From NCBI GenBank assembly GCA_018001635.1, contig JAGNHS010000023.1, positions 1 to 44,301 on the forward strand: DNA of 44,301 nucleotides, in the 5' to 3' direction. Shown here piece after piece: positions 7,682 to 15,922 of the stretch. This DNA comes from Pseudomonadota bacterium (GTDB lineage: Bacteria; Bdellovibrionota; UBA2428). Positions within the stretch are counted from its first letter, which is position 1, and each line of letters starts with the position of its first letter. Below the pieces are notes generated by a model, which ran no database searches, had not been told where the DNA came from, and worked only from the letters and a program-made list of their open reading frames with translations. The translations under genes were made by a program, and so were the position numbers.

Positions 7682-8704
7682 TTGGATAAAGAGTGGGAAA
7701 GTGTCGAGGGAAGCCTCGTTCTCTCTGGCTCGGCACAGAAGCCTCAGGAAAATCCTTTTTCATCCAATATTTCTCCACGCATTCAAACACAAAAAAGAGC
7801 TCGTATTTGGGCCGTGGGTGGCGGTAAGGGTGGTGTTGGTAAAAGTTTGATTTGTGCCAATGTTTGTTGGGTGATGGCTCGTAAAGGGCGCCGTGTTTTG
7901 GCCATTGACTTAGATCTTGGTGGCGCAAATTTGCACACCTGTTTAGGTGTCACTCCACCTAAGGTGGGAATTGGTGATTGGGTAGAGGGTCGTGTCGATC
8001 ACTTAAGACAACTCATGGTTCCGACTGCTCAAGTCGGATTGCTTCATATTTCTGGTTACAATGATCCTTTGAAAATTTTAAGTTTAATGGAAAAGCGTGT
8101 TGACGCTTTTTTAGATCAAATTCGTGAAATGGATTTTGATGAAGTTTTTATCGATCTAGGTGCAGGCACTCATGATCTTACAATAAAATTTTTTAATGCT
8201 GCTGATAATGGATTGCTATCTATACTCCCTGAACCGACGAGCGTTGAAAACGCCTATCGTTTTATTCGCGCGCTCTTTTATGAGCGTCTCATGCAGGCCG
8301 ATGTTCCTAAAGGTGTGCGTGATGTGATTGAGGCCGCTATCGACACTAAAAACATATTAGGTCTTCGTGCCCCGGTGGATCTCTTCGCTGTTGTAGAGCG
8401 ACTTGATCCAGAGGCTTGCGAAATTTTGCGCAAACAAGCTTCAACACTTTCACCCCATATTGTCATTAATCAAGTGCGCACTCAGGTCGACATTGATGTG
8501 GGTAAGGCTATTTGTAGTGTGAGTCGAAGATTTTTTGGGATTGATCTTAAATACGCTGGATACATTGATTACGATAACTCGGTGTGGAAAGCCATTCGCT
8601 CAAAAAGACCAGCTGTTGCAGAATTTCCTCGCTCTCCGCTATCGACTCGATTAGAAAAACTTACAGAGGCCTTGATGAAGGAAGAGATCAAGAATTCACC
8701 ATGA
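7682..8704 (+). CDS. MinD/FlhG-like P-loop ATPase
   Basis: This is a ParA/MinD-family ATPase. Residues 46-55 are the deviant Walker A motif GGGKGGVGKS with its signature first lysine. IDLDLGGANLHTCLG (about 75-89) is the switch region, and VFIDLGAGTHDLTI corresponds to Walker B. These proteins dimerise on ATP and control spatial placement. The relative FlhG (YlxH) sets flagellar number and position, and the gene lies directly after the flagellar operon, which supports that role by inference. A 40-residue polar extension precedes the P-loop; FlhG proteins often carry an N-terminal FlhF-activating motif there, but I do not see a clear one. The start is TTG, supported by GGGAGG seven bases upstream. 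It overlaps the next gene by ATGA. Confidence 0.88.
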   Translation: MDKEWESVEGSLVLSGSAQKPQENPFSSNISPRIQTQKRARIWAVGGGKGGVGKSLICANVCWVMARKGRRVLAIDLDLGGANLHTCLGVTPPKVGIGDWVEGRVDHLRQLMVPTAQVGLLHISGYNDPLKILSLMEKRVDAFLDQIREMDFDEVFIDLGAGTHDLTIKFFNAADNGLLSILPEPTSVENAYRFIRALFYERLMQADVPKGVRDVIEAAIDTKNILGLRAPVDLFAVVERLDPEACEILRKQASTLSPHIVINQVRTQVDIDVGKAICSVSRRFFGIDLKYAGYIDYDNSVWKAIRSKRPAVAEFPRSPLSTRLEKLTEALMKEEIKNSP

Positions 8705-9423
8705 ACGAAAGTAGCACAGTAAAGCCTAAGCAAAATCTTTATTTAATTTTGGATTTAACTCCTGGCGTGAGTCAGAACGATATTCTACATGCGTATAACA
8801 GAGCTAAAAATACTTACTCCGAAGATTCTGTAGCGTCTTACGCAGTTTTTGATGATGAATCTAAAGATAGTATTTTGAGTGAAATTGAATATGCTTTTTC
8901 AGTTTTGGGAAATCCTGCCAAAAGACGAGAGTATGATGTGAAAATGGGCTTTGATTCTTGGAAGGATGAGTCCATGGATCGTCCTCGTTCTGCTCCCTCT
9001 GTTTTGGCTAATCTCAATAAAAATTATTCATCACCTTCTTCTGATTTTAATTCCAGTCCAAGAAAAAGCCATCCCAACATTAGTGTCGTGGCGAGTGTTA
9101 AATCTAATTTTGTTCCCAATCCTGAATTCGAATCTAAAATTGCTTCATGCACGGATTTAACAGGCGAATTTTTAAAAGCCGTTCGGCTCTATCGGCAGTA
9201 TAGCGAAGAAGAACTGTGCCAAAAAATTCGGCTTTCTCCGGCGCATATCACCACTATTGAAAATGAATTGGGTGAGCACTTGCATCATCCAGTTTATTTG
9301 CGAGGACATTTGGTTCTTATTTGTCAGGCTCTTTCAATTCCCAATGAACAAGTTCTTGCAAAAACCTATATTGAGCGACTCAAGAGGGAGAATAAGCTCG
9401 GTAAACCTTCTACTCTCACGTGA
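8701..9423 (+). CDS. Degenerate J-domain plus helix-turn-helix (RodZ-type HTH_25) protein
   Basis: The start is the ATG at 8701, which overlaps the stop of the ATPase gene (ATGA); a longer open frame upstream is only overlap. Residues 10-80 resemble a DnaJ J-domain (NLYLILDLTPGVSQNDILHA, then a final NPAKRREYDVKMG), but the catalytic HPD tripeptide is missing, so it probably does not stimulate Hsp70. A low-complexity Ser/Asn linker follows (about 85-150). The C-terminal 75 residues (AVRLYRQYSEEELCQKIRLS, then ITTIENE) match the HTH_25 fold found at the N terminus of RodZ. No membrane segment is visible. The coupling to the MinD-like ATPase suggests a partner or adaptor; the function is unknown. 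Confidence 0.75.
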   Translation: MNESSTVKPKQNLYLILDLTPGVSQNDILHAYNRAKNTYSEDSVASYAVFDDESKDSILSEIEYAFSVLGNPAKRREYDVKMGFDSWKDESMDRPRSAPSVLANLNKNYSSPSSDFNSSPRKSHPNISVVASVKSNFVPNPEFESKIASCTDLTGEFLKAVRLYRQYSEEELCQKIRLSPAHITTIENELGEHLHHPVYLRGHLVLICQALSIPNEQVLAKTYIERLKRENKLGKPSTLT

Positions 9424-10478
9424 AGATAGAAGAATACTTTCCTATTGAAATTAATGAAAGCAATGTGTCTGAGCGTTTGGACGCTTTGTTGTCTAAAATC
9501 ATCCATGATTACTCTCGATCAAAATGGACCGCACTCATTGAAAAAGGGTGGGTTCGAGTTAATCAAAAAGATGTCAAACCTTCCTATCGTTTAAAGCTTG
9601 GAGACAAGGTGTCTTGGTTTGGCGAGCATGAGGTCAAACCGATTGAAGCTTTTTTAAAAGGTGAAATTTCATTTCATGGGCGAGCACCAGAAATTATTTT
9701 TGAAGATGATCGTTTGCTTGTGATTAATAAACCTGAAGGTCTCACAGTGCACTCTGGAAAAGGTGTTCCTTTTGATCAAACTTTAGCGGCTTGGTTGTTG
9801 AAAGAGAAAAAAGTTTCTCCTCTCATCGAAGATTGGCAAAAAGATTTATGGGATGAGGAGAGGCCAGGAATAGTTCATCGACTCGATAGAGGAACTTCTG
9901 GTGCTTTGCTAGTGGCGAAAGATCCACAAACTCATGAAAAATTGAGTAAGTTGTTTCTCACTCGAGATGTGAATCGTTGTTATTGGGCCTTGGTCCGAGG
10001 TGATTTTAATCAAGCCATTCAAAAAAGATCGAAGTCACTTGAAGAATTATTTCGAGGAAGCTTGGCAGCCATTAAGCAGAATGAAGAAGGTATGGTCTCC
10101 TTGGTGACTTTCTTGTCGCGTGATCCCAAACAAGTTTTGCGATTCAGAGTTTCCGGAGAAGGAAAAAAAGCTATTAGCCATATGCATTTGCTATGTCAGG
10201 GTGTTGATGAAGCTTTACTCGAGTTGAAATTAGAGACGGGGAGAACTCATCAAATTCGAGTTCATTTATCGTCTTTAGGAATACCTATTTTAGGGGACAC
10301 TCTTTATGGGGGAATGGACGCTGATAGAATTTATTTACATGCGCATTCCTTGCGCTTTAAACATCCTTGGACAGGCGAAGAGATGTCCTTCAAAGCACGA
10401 TCTCAAAGTTTTGAGGCCTACTGTAAAATTAAGAGATTGAGTTTGTCTTCGAAGTTTGAAAGGCCCAGCGAAGATTGA
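9420..10478 (+). CDS. rluD: RluA-family 23S rRNA pseudouridine synthase (RluD-like)
   Basis: The enzyme isomerises uridine to pseudouridine in RNA. Residues 15-75 form an S4 RNA-binding domain (ERLDALLSKIIHDYSRSKWT, then KGWVRVNQKDVKPSYRLKLGD). The catalytic domain starts at IIFEDDRLLVINKPEGLTVH, has the active-site motif HRLDRGTSGALLVAK with catalytic Asp156, and ends with ETGRTHQIRVHLSSLGIPI. Combined S4 and synthase domains point to RluD or RluC type, but the target uridine cannot be read from sequence. An insert around residues 195-240 is unusual. The start is a GTG overlapping the previous stop (GTGA). Confidence 0.9.
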   Translation: MKIEEYFPIEINESNVSERLDALLSKIIHDYSRSKWTALIEKGWVRVNQKDVKPSYRLKLGDKVSWFGEHEVKPIEAFLKGEISFHGRAPEIIFEDDRLLVINKPEGLTVHSGKGVPFDQTLAAWLLKEKKVSPLIEDWQKDLWDEERPGIVHRLDRGTSGALLVAKDPQTHEKLSKLFLTRDVNRCYWALVRGDFNQAIQKRSKSLEELFRGSLAAIKQNEEGMVSLVTFLSRDPKQVLRFRVSGEGKKAISHMHLLCQGVDEALLELKLETGRTHQIRVHLSSLGIPILGDTLYGGMDADRIYLHAHSLRFKHPWTGEEMSFKARSQSFEAYCKIKRLSLSSKFERPSED

Positions 10479-11164
10479 TGTCTGCACTTGAGTTTCCTTT
10501 AGAACAATCTTGGGCCAAAGGATTGCGAATAGAGTTTTGTGATCGAGAAGAAAGTCAAAAGTATTCTTTAGAAAATACTTTTCATTTAAAACAAGTTCAC
10601 GGAGATCGGTGTTTTAAATGGGTCGAGTCTTGGCCCACAAATCCTCCTCCAGAGGCCGATGCTATTTGGGTTGATTCTCAAGAATTTCGAAATCAAAAGA
10701 AACCTTTGCTCATTAAAACAGCTGATTGTTTGCCAATTTTTTTTATTGATCATCAAAAGCAAAGTTTGATTGCTATGCACGCCGGTTGGCGTGGTGTGCA
10801 AAAAGAGCTTCCGTTTTTACCTTTTAAAGAAAAGTGGTGTGATCCTAAAAGCACTTGGATATGGGTGGGCCCTTCTTTGTCGGGTAAAAGTTTTGTTGTA
10901 AAAGAAGATATGTGGAGTCAGTTTCCAAAGAATATTTCAGACAATCCTAAGTATTTTGAAAGAGATTTACTAAATACTGACCAAAGATTTTTTCATGTTT
11001 GGAAATATGTAGAAGATCGATGGAAGTCTCTTGGAGTTGAACTTGTTTATAACGTAGAAGTGAATACTTTTGAGAATGAAAACTTTTCTTCGTGGCGCAG
11101 GGACTTTAAAGCAGGTTTAACAAAGCCAGCCTCTAACAATTACTCCTTACTTTGGCCTACTTAG
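10478..11164 (+). CDS. pgeF: PgeF/YfiH-family (LACC1-like) protein
   Basis: This family has been linked to purine nucleoside phosphorylase / adenosine deaminase activity and, in bacteria, to editing of peptidoglycan precursors; older annotations call it polyphenol oxidase or laccase. The metal-binding motifs are present: HLKQVHGDRC (about 31-40), IKTADCLPIFF (about 76-86) and AMHAGWRGV (about 101-109), supplying the His/Cys ligands. At 228 residues it is slightly short. I prefer the ATG at 10478, overlapping the rluD-like stop as TGATG, over the TTG one codon earlier. The last codon touches the first base of a long inverted repeat. Confidence 0.87.
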   Translation: MSALEFPLEQSWAKGLRIEFCDREESQKYSLENTFHLKQVHGDRCFKWVESWPTNPPPEADAIWVDSQEFRNQKKPLLIKTADCLPIFFIDHQKQSLIAMHAGWRGVQKELPFLPFKEKWCDPKSTWIWVGPSLSGKSFVVKEDMWSQFPKNISDNPKYFERDLLNTDQRFFHVWKYVEDRWKSLGVELVYNVEVNTFENENFSSWRRDFKAGLTKPASNNYSLLWPT

Positions 11165-11300
11165 TTGACTGTGAAAAAGCCCAAAGCGTCAAGGCAAGCG
11201 CGTTCGGATAAAAAAAATTGACCTCCGCAGGCTAAGTTGCCGTAGCTACGTTCAATTTTTTTTATCCACCGCGCCGCTCTTGGGCTTTTTGACAGTCAAC
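11164..11300 (+). repeat. Long inverted repeat A (137 bp) in a convergent gap
   Basis: Outer arms of 21 bp with one mismatch (11164-11184 and 11280-11300, ending in TTGGGCTTTTT...) enclose GCGCG/CGCGC (11198-11202 with 11270-11274) and a perfect 16-bp inner stem (11206-11221 with 11252-11267) that contains an A8/T8 tract. The centre, about 30 nt, is GC-richer. The outer arms read A5-GCCC...GGGC-T5, so the element could terminate transcription from both sides. It begins in the pgeF stop codon. Confidence 0.9.
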
Positions 11301-11311
11301 ATCCTTAAGGT

Positions 11312-11360
11312 GAAAAGTTGCAAGTTTTTGAAAACTTTTTAAAGTAACTTGCAACTTTTC
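11312..11360 (+). terminator. Probable bidirectional intrinsic terminator (inverted repeat C)
   Basis: A perfect 15-bp stem joins 11312-11326 (GAAAAGTTGCAAGTT) to 11346-11360 (AACTTGCAACTTTTC), with a 19-nt AT-rich loop. The stem begins with AAAA and ends with TTTT, so it has an intrinsic-terminator layout on both strands. It sits in the middle of the gap between convergent pgeF (plus) and the DUF429-like gene (minus). Confidence 0.75.
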
Positions 11361-11361
11361 G

Positions 11362-11482
11362 TCTCCTGTCAAAAACGAAAAGTTCTAGGCGGAAGTAAAA
11401 AAATCTATGAGCACGGCCTTAAGCGGCCGCGCAGTGGATTTTTTTACTTCCAACAACGAAATTTGAAGTTTTTCACAGGAGA
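11362..11482 (+). repeat. Long inverted repeat B (121 bp)
   Basis: Outer arms 11362-11376 and 11468-11482 pair over 15 bp with one mismatch. A perfect 15-bp inner stem (11391-11405 with 11437-11451) contains an A7/T7 tract. The tip has a CGGCC/GGCCG stem. The right arm ends exactly one base before the stop codon of the minus-strand gene. Together with repeats A and C it accounts for nearly every base of the 318-bp gap, in which I see no coding sequence. Confidence 0.88.
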
Positions 11483-12334
11483 TTACTTGAAAACACGGTC
11501 CCAGGTGATGACTTGCTTAGGAAGTAATATCCAAGATGTTTCACTGGGAAAATGACCCGGTTTTCTTTCGGTCGCTTGGGCAAAACTCAATACATCAGTC
11601 AGGGCACAAACAAAACTATTGAAGGCGTGTATGTGCATGGTCAGTGTTTCTAAATGTTCGTCGTAAAAGAAAAAGCCAGGCACTTTGCTCTGGAGATTTT
11701 GAAAAAATTCATATCTTGCTTCGACTCCACTGGTGAGATGCGAATAATTATTTTCAACAAATTTCGGCATTCTTAAGGATTGGCAAATTCTTTGAACGGC
11801 TCCACGAGCGTAGACTTCACTAAAGGAAGTTTTTTTTATAAATTTTTGGCAGTAAAGTAATCGAATGGCTAAAGTGGCTCCAGAGCTGCTGAATGAATCC
11901 GCTATAGGAAATCGTTCTTTTGTAAAATGCCTTAAATAGATTTCACCGGCTCTTTGGAGATAAGGTAAAAAAGCCTTTATTTTCATTTTTTCCAATAATT
12001 CTTTGTGGGTTTCTTGCATCCATTTGAGCTCTTTGTTTTCTGAACTTGTGGCTTTTCCCTTAAGGAGACTGCGAAAGAGTGGGGGGAAGCTTAAGGGAGC
12101 GTTAACGCCTATCCCCGCACATTGACCGCCCTGAATGGATGAGAGATTTTTTATGGCTTCTATGAGGGGTTGATCGGGGTCGAAGTCTTCTTTGGGCTGC
12201 AATACATCGGTGAGAACGCAGCGGTGTGAATGGGGGAAGACGTCGAGCGCACAAAGAAAGGTGTGATCGCCGCGAGGGCCGGAAAGTTCAAGTCCAAGGT
12301 GCCTACGGACATTTTGCCTTTTCTTGGCTCCCAT
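11483..12334 (-). CDS. DUF429-like protein (RNase H-fold, predicted nuclease)
   Basis: The product of 283 residues follows the pattern of DUF429 proteins: an N-terminal strand with GLELSGPRGDHTFLCALD, an acidic/neutral GIGVNAPLSFP segment (about 97-107), a conserved VYARGAVQRI region, a late HAFNSFVCALTDVLSFAQA helix and a terminal SWILLPKQ. The family is predicted to have an RNase H-like fold with unknown substrate, and no biochemical role is established that I know of. Usual members have aspartates where this one has LELSG and VNAPLS, so catalysis is doubtful. It ends against inverted repeat B. The upstream gene on the same strand is 53 bp away. Confidence 0.6.
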   Translation of the reverse strand: MGAKKRQNVRRHLGLELSGPRGDHTFLCALDVFPHSHRCVLTDVLQPKEDFDPDQPLIEAIKNLSSIQGGQCAGIGVNAPLSFPPLFRSLLKGKATSSENKELKWMQETHKELLEKMKIKAFLPYLQRAGEIYLRHFTKERFPIADSFSSSGATLAIRLLYCQKFIKKTSFSEVYARGAVQRICQSLRMPKFVENNYSHLTSGVEARYEFFQNLQSKVPGFFFYDEHLETLTMHIHAFNSFVCALTDVLSFAQATERKPGHFPSETSWILLPKQVITWDRVFK

Positions 12335-12387
12335 ATTTAAAATTTAACTTAACTTGCATGCGACCACAAATGAAGAAATATTTAAAT

Positions 12388-13293
12388 TTATTTACTTGAA
12401 AAACTTTGAGCTTTGAAACCTAAAGTTTTACAAAAATCTCTAATGGATCTTCTGTATTCTTCATACTTGAAATCTCCAATCCAATTCGCAGCCTCTTTAC
12501 ATTTTTGCCATGCATGCCATGAAACTAACGCCAGTCCCGTGGTCAAAGGTAGAAAGTTTATATAGTTAGCGATGACAATTGAGTTGACGTTTGTTCTATC
12601 GTAGCGTTTGGCTTTCCACTCTGCTTCCAAATAGGATTGCGCGTCTAAGTTTCCGTTAGTTAACACTCTAATGATGGTGTCTTTTTTCTTGAGTTTAGAA
12701 TCGTTTCTTATTTGTTCAATCCAATATTGTCTTTCGTGTGAGGGTAATGTTTGTATATATTTCCATTCTGTAGTCATGGCTCCAGCTTCTCTAAGAAATA
12801 GTATATTTGGATTTAAGCCATGAGTTTTCATAGTACGGTATCCAGGGATGTCTTTCATTATTAACCATTCTGTTAAATGATGAAGTTCGTGAATACGAAT
12901 TATATATTCTACGGGAGTTCCAAAATATCGTTTCGGAACACTAATTTTTAATCCTAAATAGCTTCGTCCTGCCCAGGTGATTTGATGTCCCGATATGCGT
13001 GAAGAATCCGTTGGAGGGATATGCCGATCAATTTCATTGACATCATCAGAGATGTTGGAGGGTAAATCTTTTAGAAGTTCGTCGCGAATGAGTTGATAGG
13101 CTTCAGAGTGTGTGTATCTTTCTGCAGGCGCCACCTGAGGATATAGAGCATGCACAGAATTTATAAGTGATGATGGGAAGGGTTTTTTTGCATTTTCGTT
13201 AGAAATTTTTAGCATTTCTAATAAACATGATTTCGATTCCGCAAGCGAAGATTGTATATATAAAGCGCCCAACAGCGATAATCTTAGGAACAT
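12388..13293 (-). CDS. Exported protein with HELHH zinc-protease-like motif, unknown family
   Basis: I do not recognise the family. A signal peptide is likely (residues 1-18, LRLSLLGALYIQSSLAES). HELHH at residues 135-139 fits the HExxH zinc-metalloprotease motif and lies in a predicted helix (IIRIHELHHLTEWLIM). REAGAMTTEW begins at 168, and Glu169, thirty residues after the last His, could be the third ligand as in gluzincins. Cysteines at 23, 265 and 288 could form a disulfide. A hydrophobic stretch (about 238-260) lies near the C terminus. The reading is a periplasmic or surface peptidase-like protein, by inference only. The gene has its own likely promoter and an ATG start 6 nt after a TACAAT box. 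Confidence 0.55.
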   Translation of the reverse strand: MFLRLSLLGALYIQSSLAESKSCLLEMLKISNENAKKPFPSSLINSVHALYPQVAPAERYTHSEAYQLIRDELLKDLPSNISDDVNEIDRHIPPTDSSRISGHQITWAGRSYLGLKISVPKRYFGTPVEYIIRIHELHHLTEWLIMKDIPGYRTMKTHGLNPNILFLREAGAMTTEWKYIQTLPSHERQYWIEQIRNDSKLKKKDTIIRVLTNGNLDAQSYLEAEWKAKRYDRTNVNSIVIANYINFLPLTTGLALVSWHAWQKCKEAANWIGDFKYEEYRRSIRDFCKTLGFKAQSFSSK

Positions 13294-13299
13294 TTTATT

Positions 13300-13305
13300 A
13301 TTGTA
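13300..13305 (-). promoter_or_regulatory. -10 element of the HELHH gene (leaderless start)
   Basis: On the minus strand, TACAAT lies 6 nt before the ATG at 13293. No Shine-Dalgarno is visible, so the transcript probably begins at or near the start codon. No good -35 box is seen. Confidence 0.4.
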
Positions 13306-13444
13306 ACATCCGGACTAAACGCGATCAGATATAGATGGAGAGAGCTATGTCAATTTTTAGGCAAAATAGTCTAAATGAGCCTACTTAGAAATATTTATTA
13401 TGTCGTTTGCAAGATGCCTGAAAATTTATGATACCTGAGTGCTG

Positions 13445-14065
13445 ATGGAACTTTGGGGCATTACAGGAATCATTGGATCGGGTAAATCAACGGCTATTTC
13501 TTATCTCTCTTCGAAGGGGTATCCCTGTGTGGATGCCGATCAGGTGTCTAGGTTAGTTGTCGATAAAAACACAGAACAAGGTAAGTTAGGTTTTCAGCTT
13601 ATATATAAAACTTTTGGTTCTTCAGTTTTAGATAATTTGGGCAATCTCGATCGCCGAGCTTTAAGAATGAAGATGATGAACAATCCAGATGATCGAAAAA
13701 AATTAGAAGAAATTTTGCATCCTCTCATTCTGGACTACATCGAAAAATGGGCTCGTAAACAACGTGAAATGAATGCCAAATTTGCTTTTGTCGAAGGCTC
13801 TCGTTTGGTGGAATCAAAATTTCATAAAAACCTCAATGGATTGATTGTGATCACTTCTGATGAGAAGAAAATTATTCCAAGAGTTGTTAAACGTGATTCC
13901 ATGGGAAAAGAAGAAGTTCAAATGATGATTTCTTTGCAAGATCAAAACGTCATGTTGAGTGAAGCTAAATTTGAATTAAAAAATAATGGGAGCAAAGACG
14001 AACTCAATAAGAAATTGGATAGATTTCTTGAGGAACGCACTTTGGCCAACTCTAAAGCCCGTTAA
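13445..14065 (+). CDS. coaE: Dephospho-CoA kinase CoaE
   Basis: CoaE phosphorylates dephospho-CoA on the ribose 3'-OH in the last step of coenzyme A synthesis. The P-loop GITGIIGSGKST sits at the very N terminus, followed by the family segments YPCVDADQVSR, LDRRALRMKMM and LEEILHPLI. FVEGSRLVESKFHKNLNGLI matches the region that normally reads D-PLL-E. Length 206 is normal. I chose the ATG at 13445. A GTG at 13439 in the same frame is exactly 6 nt after a TATGAT box and could be the real, leaderless start. No Shine-Dalgarno is visible. Confidence 0.92.
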   Translation: MELWGITGIIGSGKSTAISYLSSKGYPCVDADQVSRLVVDKNTEQGKLGFQLIYKTFGSSVLDNLGNLDRRALRMKMMNNPDDRKKLEEILHPLILDYIEKWARKQREMNAKFAFVEGSRLVESKFHKNLNGLIVITSDEKKIIPRVVKRDSMGKEEVQMMISLQDQNVMLSEAKFELKNNGSKDELNKKLDRFLEERTLANSKAR

Positions 14066-14166
14066 GCCCTGTGTCATAGAGGGATCTTTCTCGTCTTAAA
14101 AAGCCATCGAAGGCTGCGTTCCTTTCATGATCGCGTTATCTTTAAGTTAGAGCTTTGATATAAACT

Positions 14167-15291
14167 ATGCGTAGAGGGTGGCTATTCTTTTTTTTATTGG
14201 CAACATCGGCCTTTTCGCGTGAATATTATGACCTGTTTCCCACTCCTCGATCCATTGCCATGGGTCGAGCTGTTACGGCTTACATAGATGATTGGGAGTC
14301 TTTGTATACCAATCCAGCGGGCCTAGCTCTTCAAGAGGAATCAAAATGGAGACTGCCCGATTTGATTCAAGCGGGAGTCTCTCCCAGCATTTCAAAACTT
14401 TATAAAAAAATTAAAAATCTCAAAAAAAATGGATCCACTTTAAGGCCTGTGGATTTTTATTCTTTCGATGGCACGGCTGCGTCTTTTAGTATTGAGGTGC
14501 CAGGTTTTGGTTATTACGGAAAGCGCTTTGCCATGGCTTTAAATTTTTTGGCATTAAGATCTTCTTTTAGAATTCGAACTCCTTCACTTTTGTTTTTGAA
14601 GGCTGCAGCGCGTGTGACTCAAGACACAGCTTTTTCCTTGGGTTTTGCTCAGCCCTTCTTTGATAATCATTTAAGGTTTGGTGTAGCTTTTAGGCCAGTG
14701 CATATTAGATCCGGTATGGATCGAGGGATGAGCAACAGTAGTTTTTTAGAAAACCAACAATTGTTAAGTTTTGATAACCCACGTTCTTTTTTTGGAATGG
14801 GATGGGGAAGCGATTTGGATATAGGAACTCAGTGGCACGGGGGGCCCTGGGGGCGTTTTGGTTTCGTCCCGTCATTGGGAGCCGTATATCAAAACGTTCT
14901 TGAAAATGATTTTGATAACCGACTTCAGAAAAATAGTTTATCAGGAACTGTTCCTCCAGCTCAAAAGAGAGTGAATGCTGGTGCTGCAGTGTCGCTTCAT
15001 AAAATTGGCAGAATGCGTCCAACAATTAGTGTGGATTACCGTGATTATTTAGTAAAAACCGATAAAAAAATTGAGCATCTTGGTATTGGAATGGAATTTT
15101 ATATGAGAGTCACTCGTTGGCTTCATGGTGCCTTGGCCGGACACTTTTATAAGGGAAACCTAGGGGGCGGAGCTTATGGGCATATTGGTCCAGGTTACAT
15201 TGCTTTTGTGACTGAAGCGGTCAATTTAGGTCGCGGGCCAGGTATTGGTGTGGATCGCCGTTACTATGTTCGTGCTTCATTCGAGTGGTGA
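14167..15291 (+). CDS. Outer-membrane beta-barrel protein (PorV/UPF0164-like)
   Basis: A signal peptide (residues 1-17, cleavage near SAFS-RE) is followed by PTPRSIAMGRAVTAYIDDWE and SLYTNPAGLAL. This start, with a small-residue MG motif and then NPAGLA, is typical of PorV / FadL-related outer-membrane barrels. The rest alternates polar and aromatic residues in beta-strand fashion and the protein ends with an aromatic-rich strand (YYVRASFEW) with terminal Trp, as usual for barrels. Substrate and role are unknown. It stands alone, downstream of coaE by 100 bp and followed by a Nudix gene. A TATAAA lies just before the ATG, with no clear Shine-Dalgarno. Confidence 0.7.
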   Translation: MRRGWLFFFLLATSAFSREYYDLFPTPRSIAMGRAVTAYIDDWESLYTNPAGLALQEESKWRLPDLIQAGVSPSISKLYKKIKNLKKNGSTLRPVDFYSFDGTAASFSIEVPGFGYYGKRFAMALNFLALRSSFRIRTPSLLFLKAAARVTQDTAFSLGFAQPFFDNHLRFGVAFRPVHIRSGMDRGMSNSSFLENQQLLSFDNPRSFFGMGWGSDLDIGTQWHGGPWGRFGFVPSLGAVYQNVLENDFDNRLQKNSLSGTVPPAQKRVNAGAAVSLHKIGRMRPTISVDYRDYLVKTDKKIEHLGIGMEFYMRVTRWLHGALAGHFYKGNLGGGAYGHIGPGYIAFVTEAVNLGRGPGIGVDRRYYVRASFEW

Positions 15292-15340
15292 TTGAAAGTC
15301 TTTTCTCATTTGAGCAATTCGATTAGATTGTTTTTTAGAT

Positions 15341-15922
15341 ATGAATTTGATGTGGAGAAAGTTAGGTCGACAGCTTCTCTATCAAACACGTCATTTCAAA
15401 ATATTTCGTGAGCCTCATAGTCATGACGTGGCCCAATTAGAACATCCTTTTGTTGTTTTAGAAACAAGAGATTGGGTGCAGGTTATTGCTGTCGATACCG
15501 ATTCATTAAGGCGCCCAGAAGCTCGCTTGCTTTGGGTAGAACAATTCAGGGTTGGACCCGAGTGCACCACTCTTGAAATTCCAGGGGGTGCGCTTGAAGA
15601 AGAAGACGTCGACCCACTCCTTGCTGCGAAAAGAGAATTGCTAGAGGAAACTGGAGCTCGAGCTGGGCGCTGGCTTTACTTAGGAAACTTTTCGTCTAAT
15701 CCCGCACTTTTCAGAAATCGAGTTCATGCTTTTTTAGCTTTTGGTTGTGAATTAGATCCTTCAGTCGTATTGGGTGATGGTAGTGAAGTTTTAGATGTTC
15801 AATGGCATCCCTTTAAAGATCGTTTTCAAATGTTGCTTAATAAAAAAGTTGATCATGGCTTAGTGGCGGGTGCTTTAGCTTTGTTGGAAGCGCATCTTCA
15901 GTCGGGAGATTCACGTTTATGA
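15341..15922 (+). CDS. Nudix hydrolase (ADP-ribose pyrophosphatase-like)
   Basis: The 193-residue protein carries a Nudix box, GGALEEEDVDPLLAAKRELL followed by EETGA (about 85-109), with a two-residue insertion between the first glycine block and the REL-EETG core. Extended boxes of this form occur in ADP-ribose/NDP-sugar pyrophosphatases, which also share the LLWVEQFRVGPECTTLEIPG lead-in seen here. The metal-binding glutamates of REllEE are intact. It probably cleaves a nucleoside diphosphate linked to another moiety; the substrate is not readable. It overlaps cinA by 4 nt, and both could work on nucleotide by-products of NAD metabolism. Confidence 0.88.
   Translation: MNLMWRKLGRQLLYQTRHFKIFREPHSHDVAQLEHPFVVLETRDWVQVIAVDTDSLRRPEARLLWVEQFRVGPECTTLEIPGGALEEEDVDPLLAAKRELLEETGARAGRWLYLGNFSSNPALFRNRVHAFLAFGCELDPSVVLGDGSEVLDVQWHPFKDRFQMLLNKKVDHGLVAGALALLEAHLQSGDSRL

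Noticed and set aside
8584..8700. Longer N terminus for the J-domain/HTH protein
   Set aside because: It lies wholly within the MinD-like gene; the ATG at 8701 in an ATGA overlap is far more typical of this operon.
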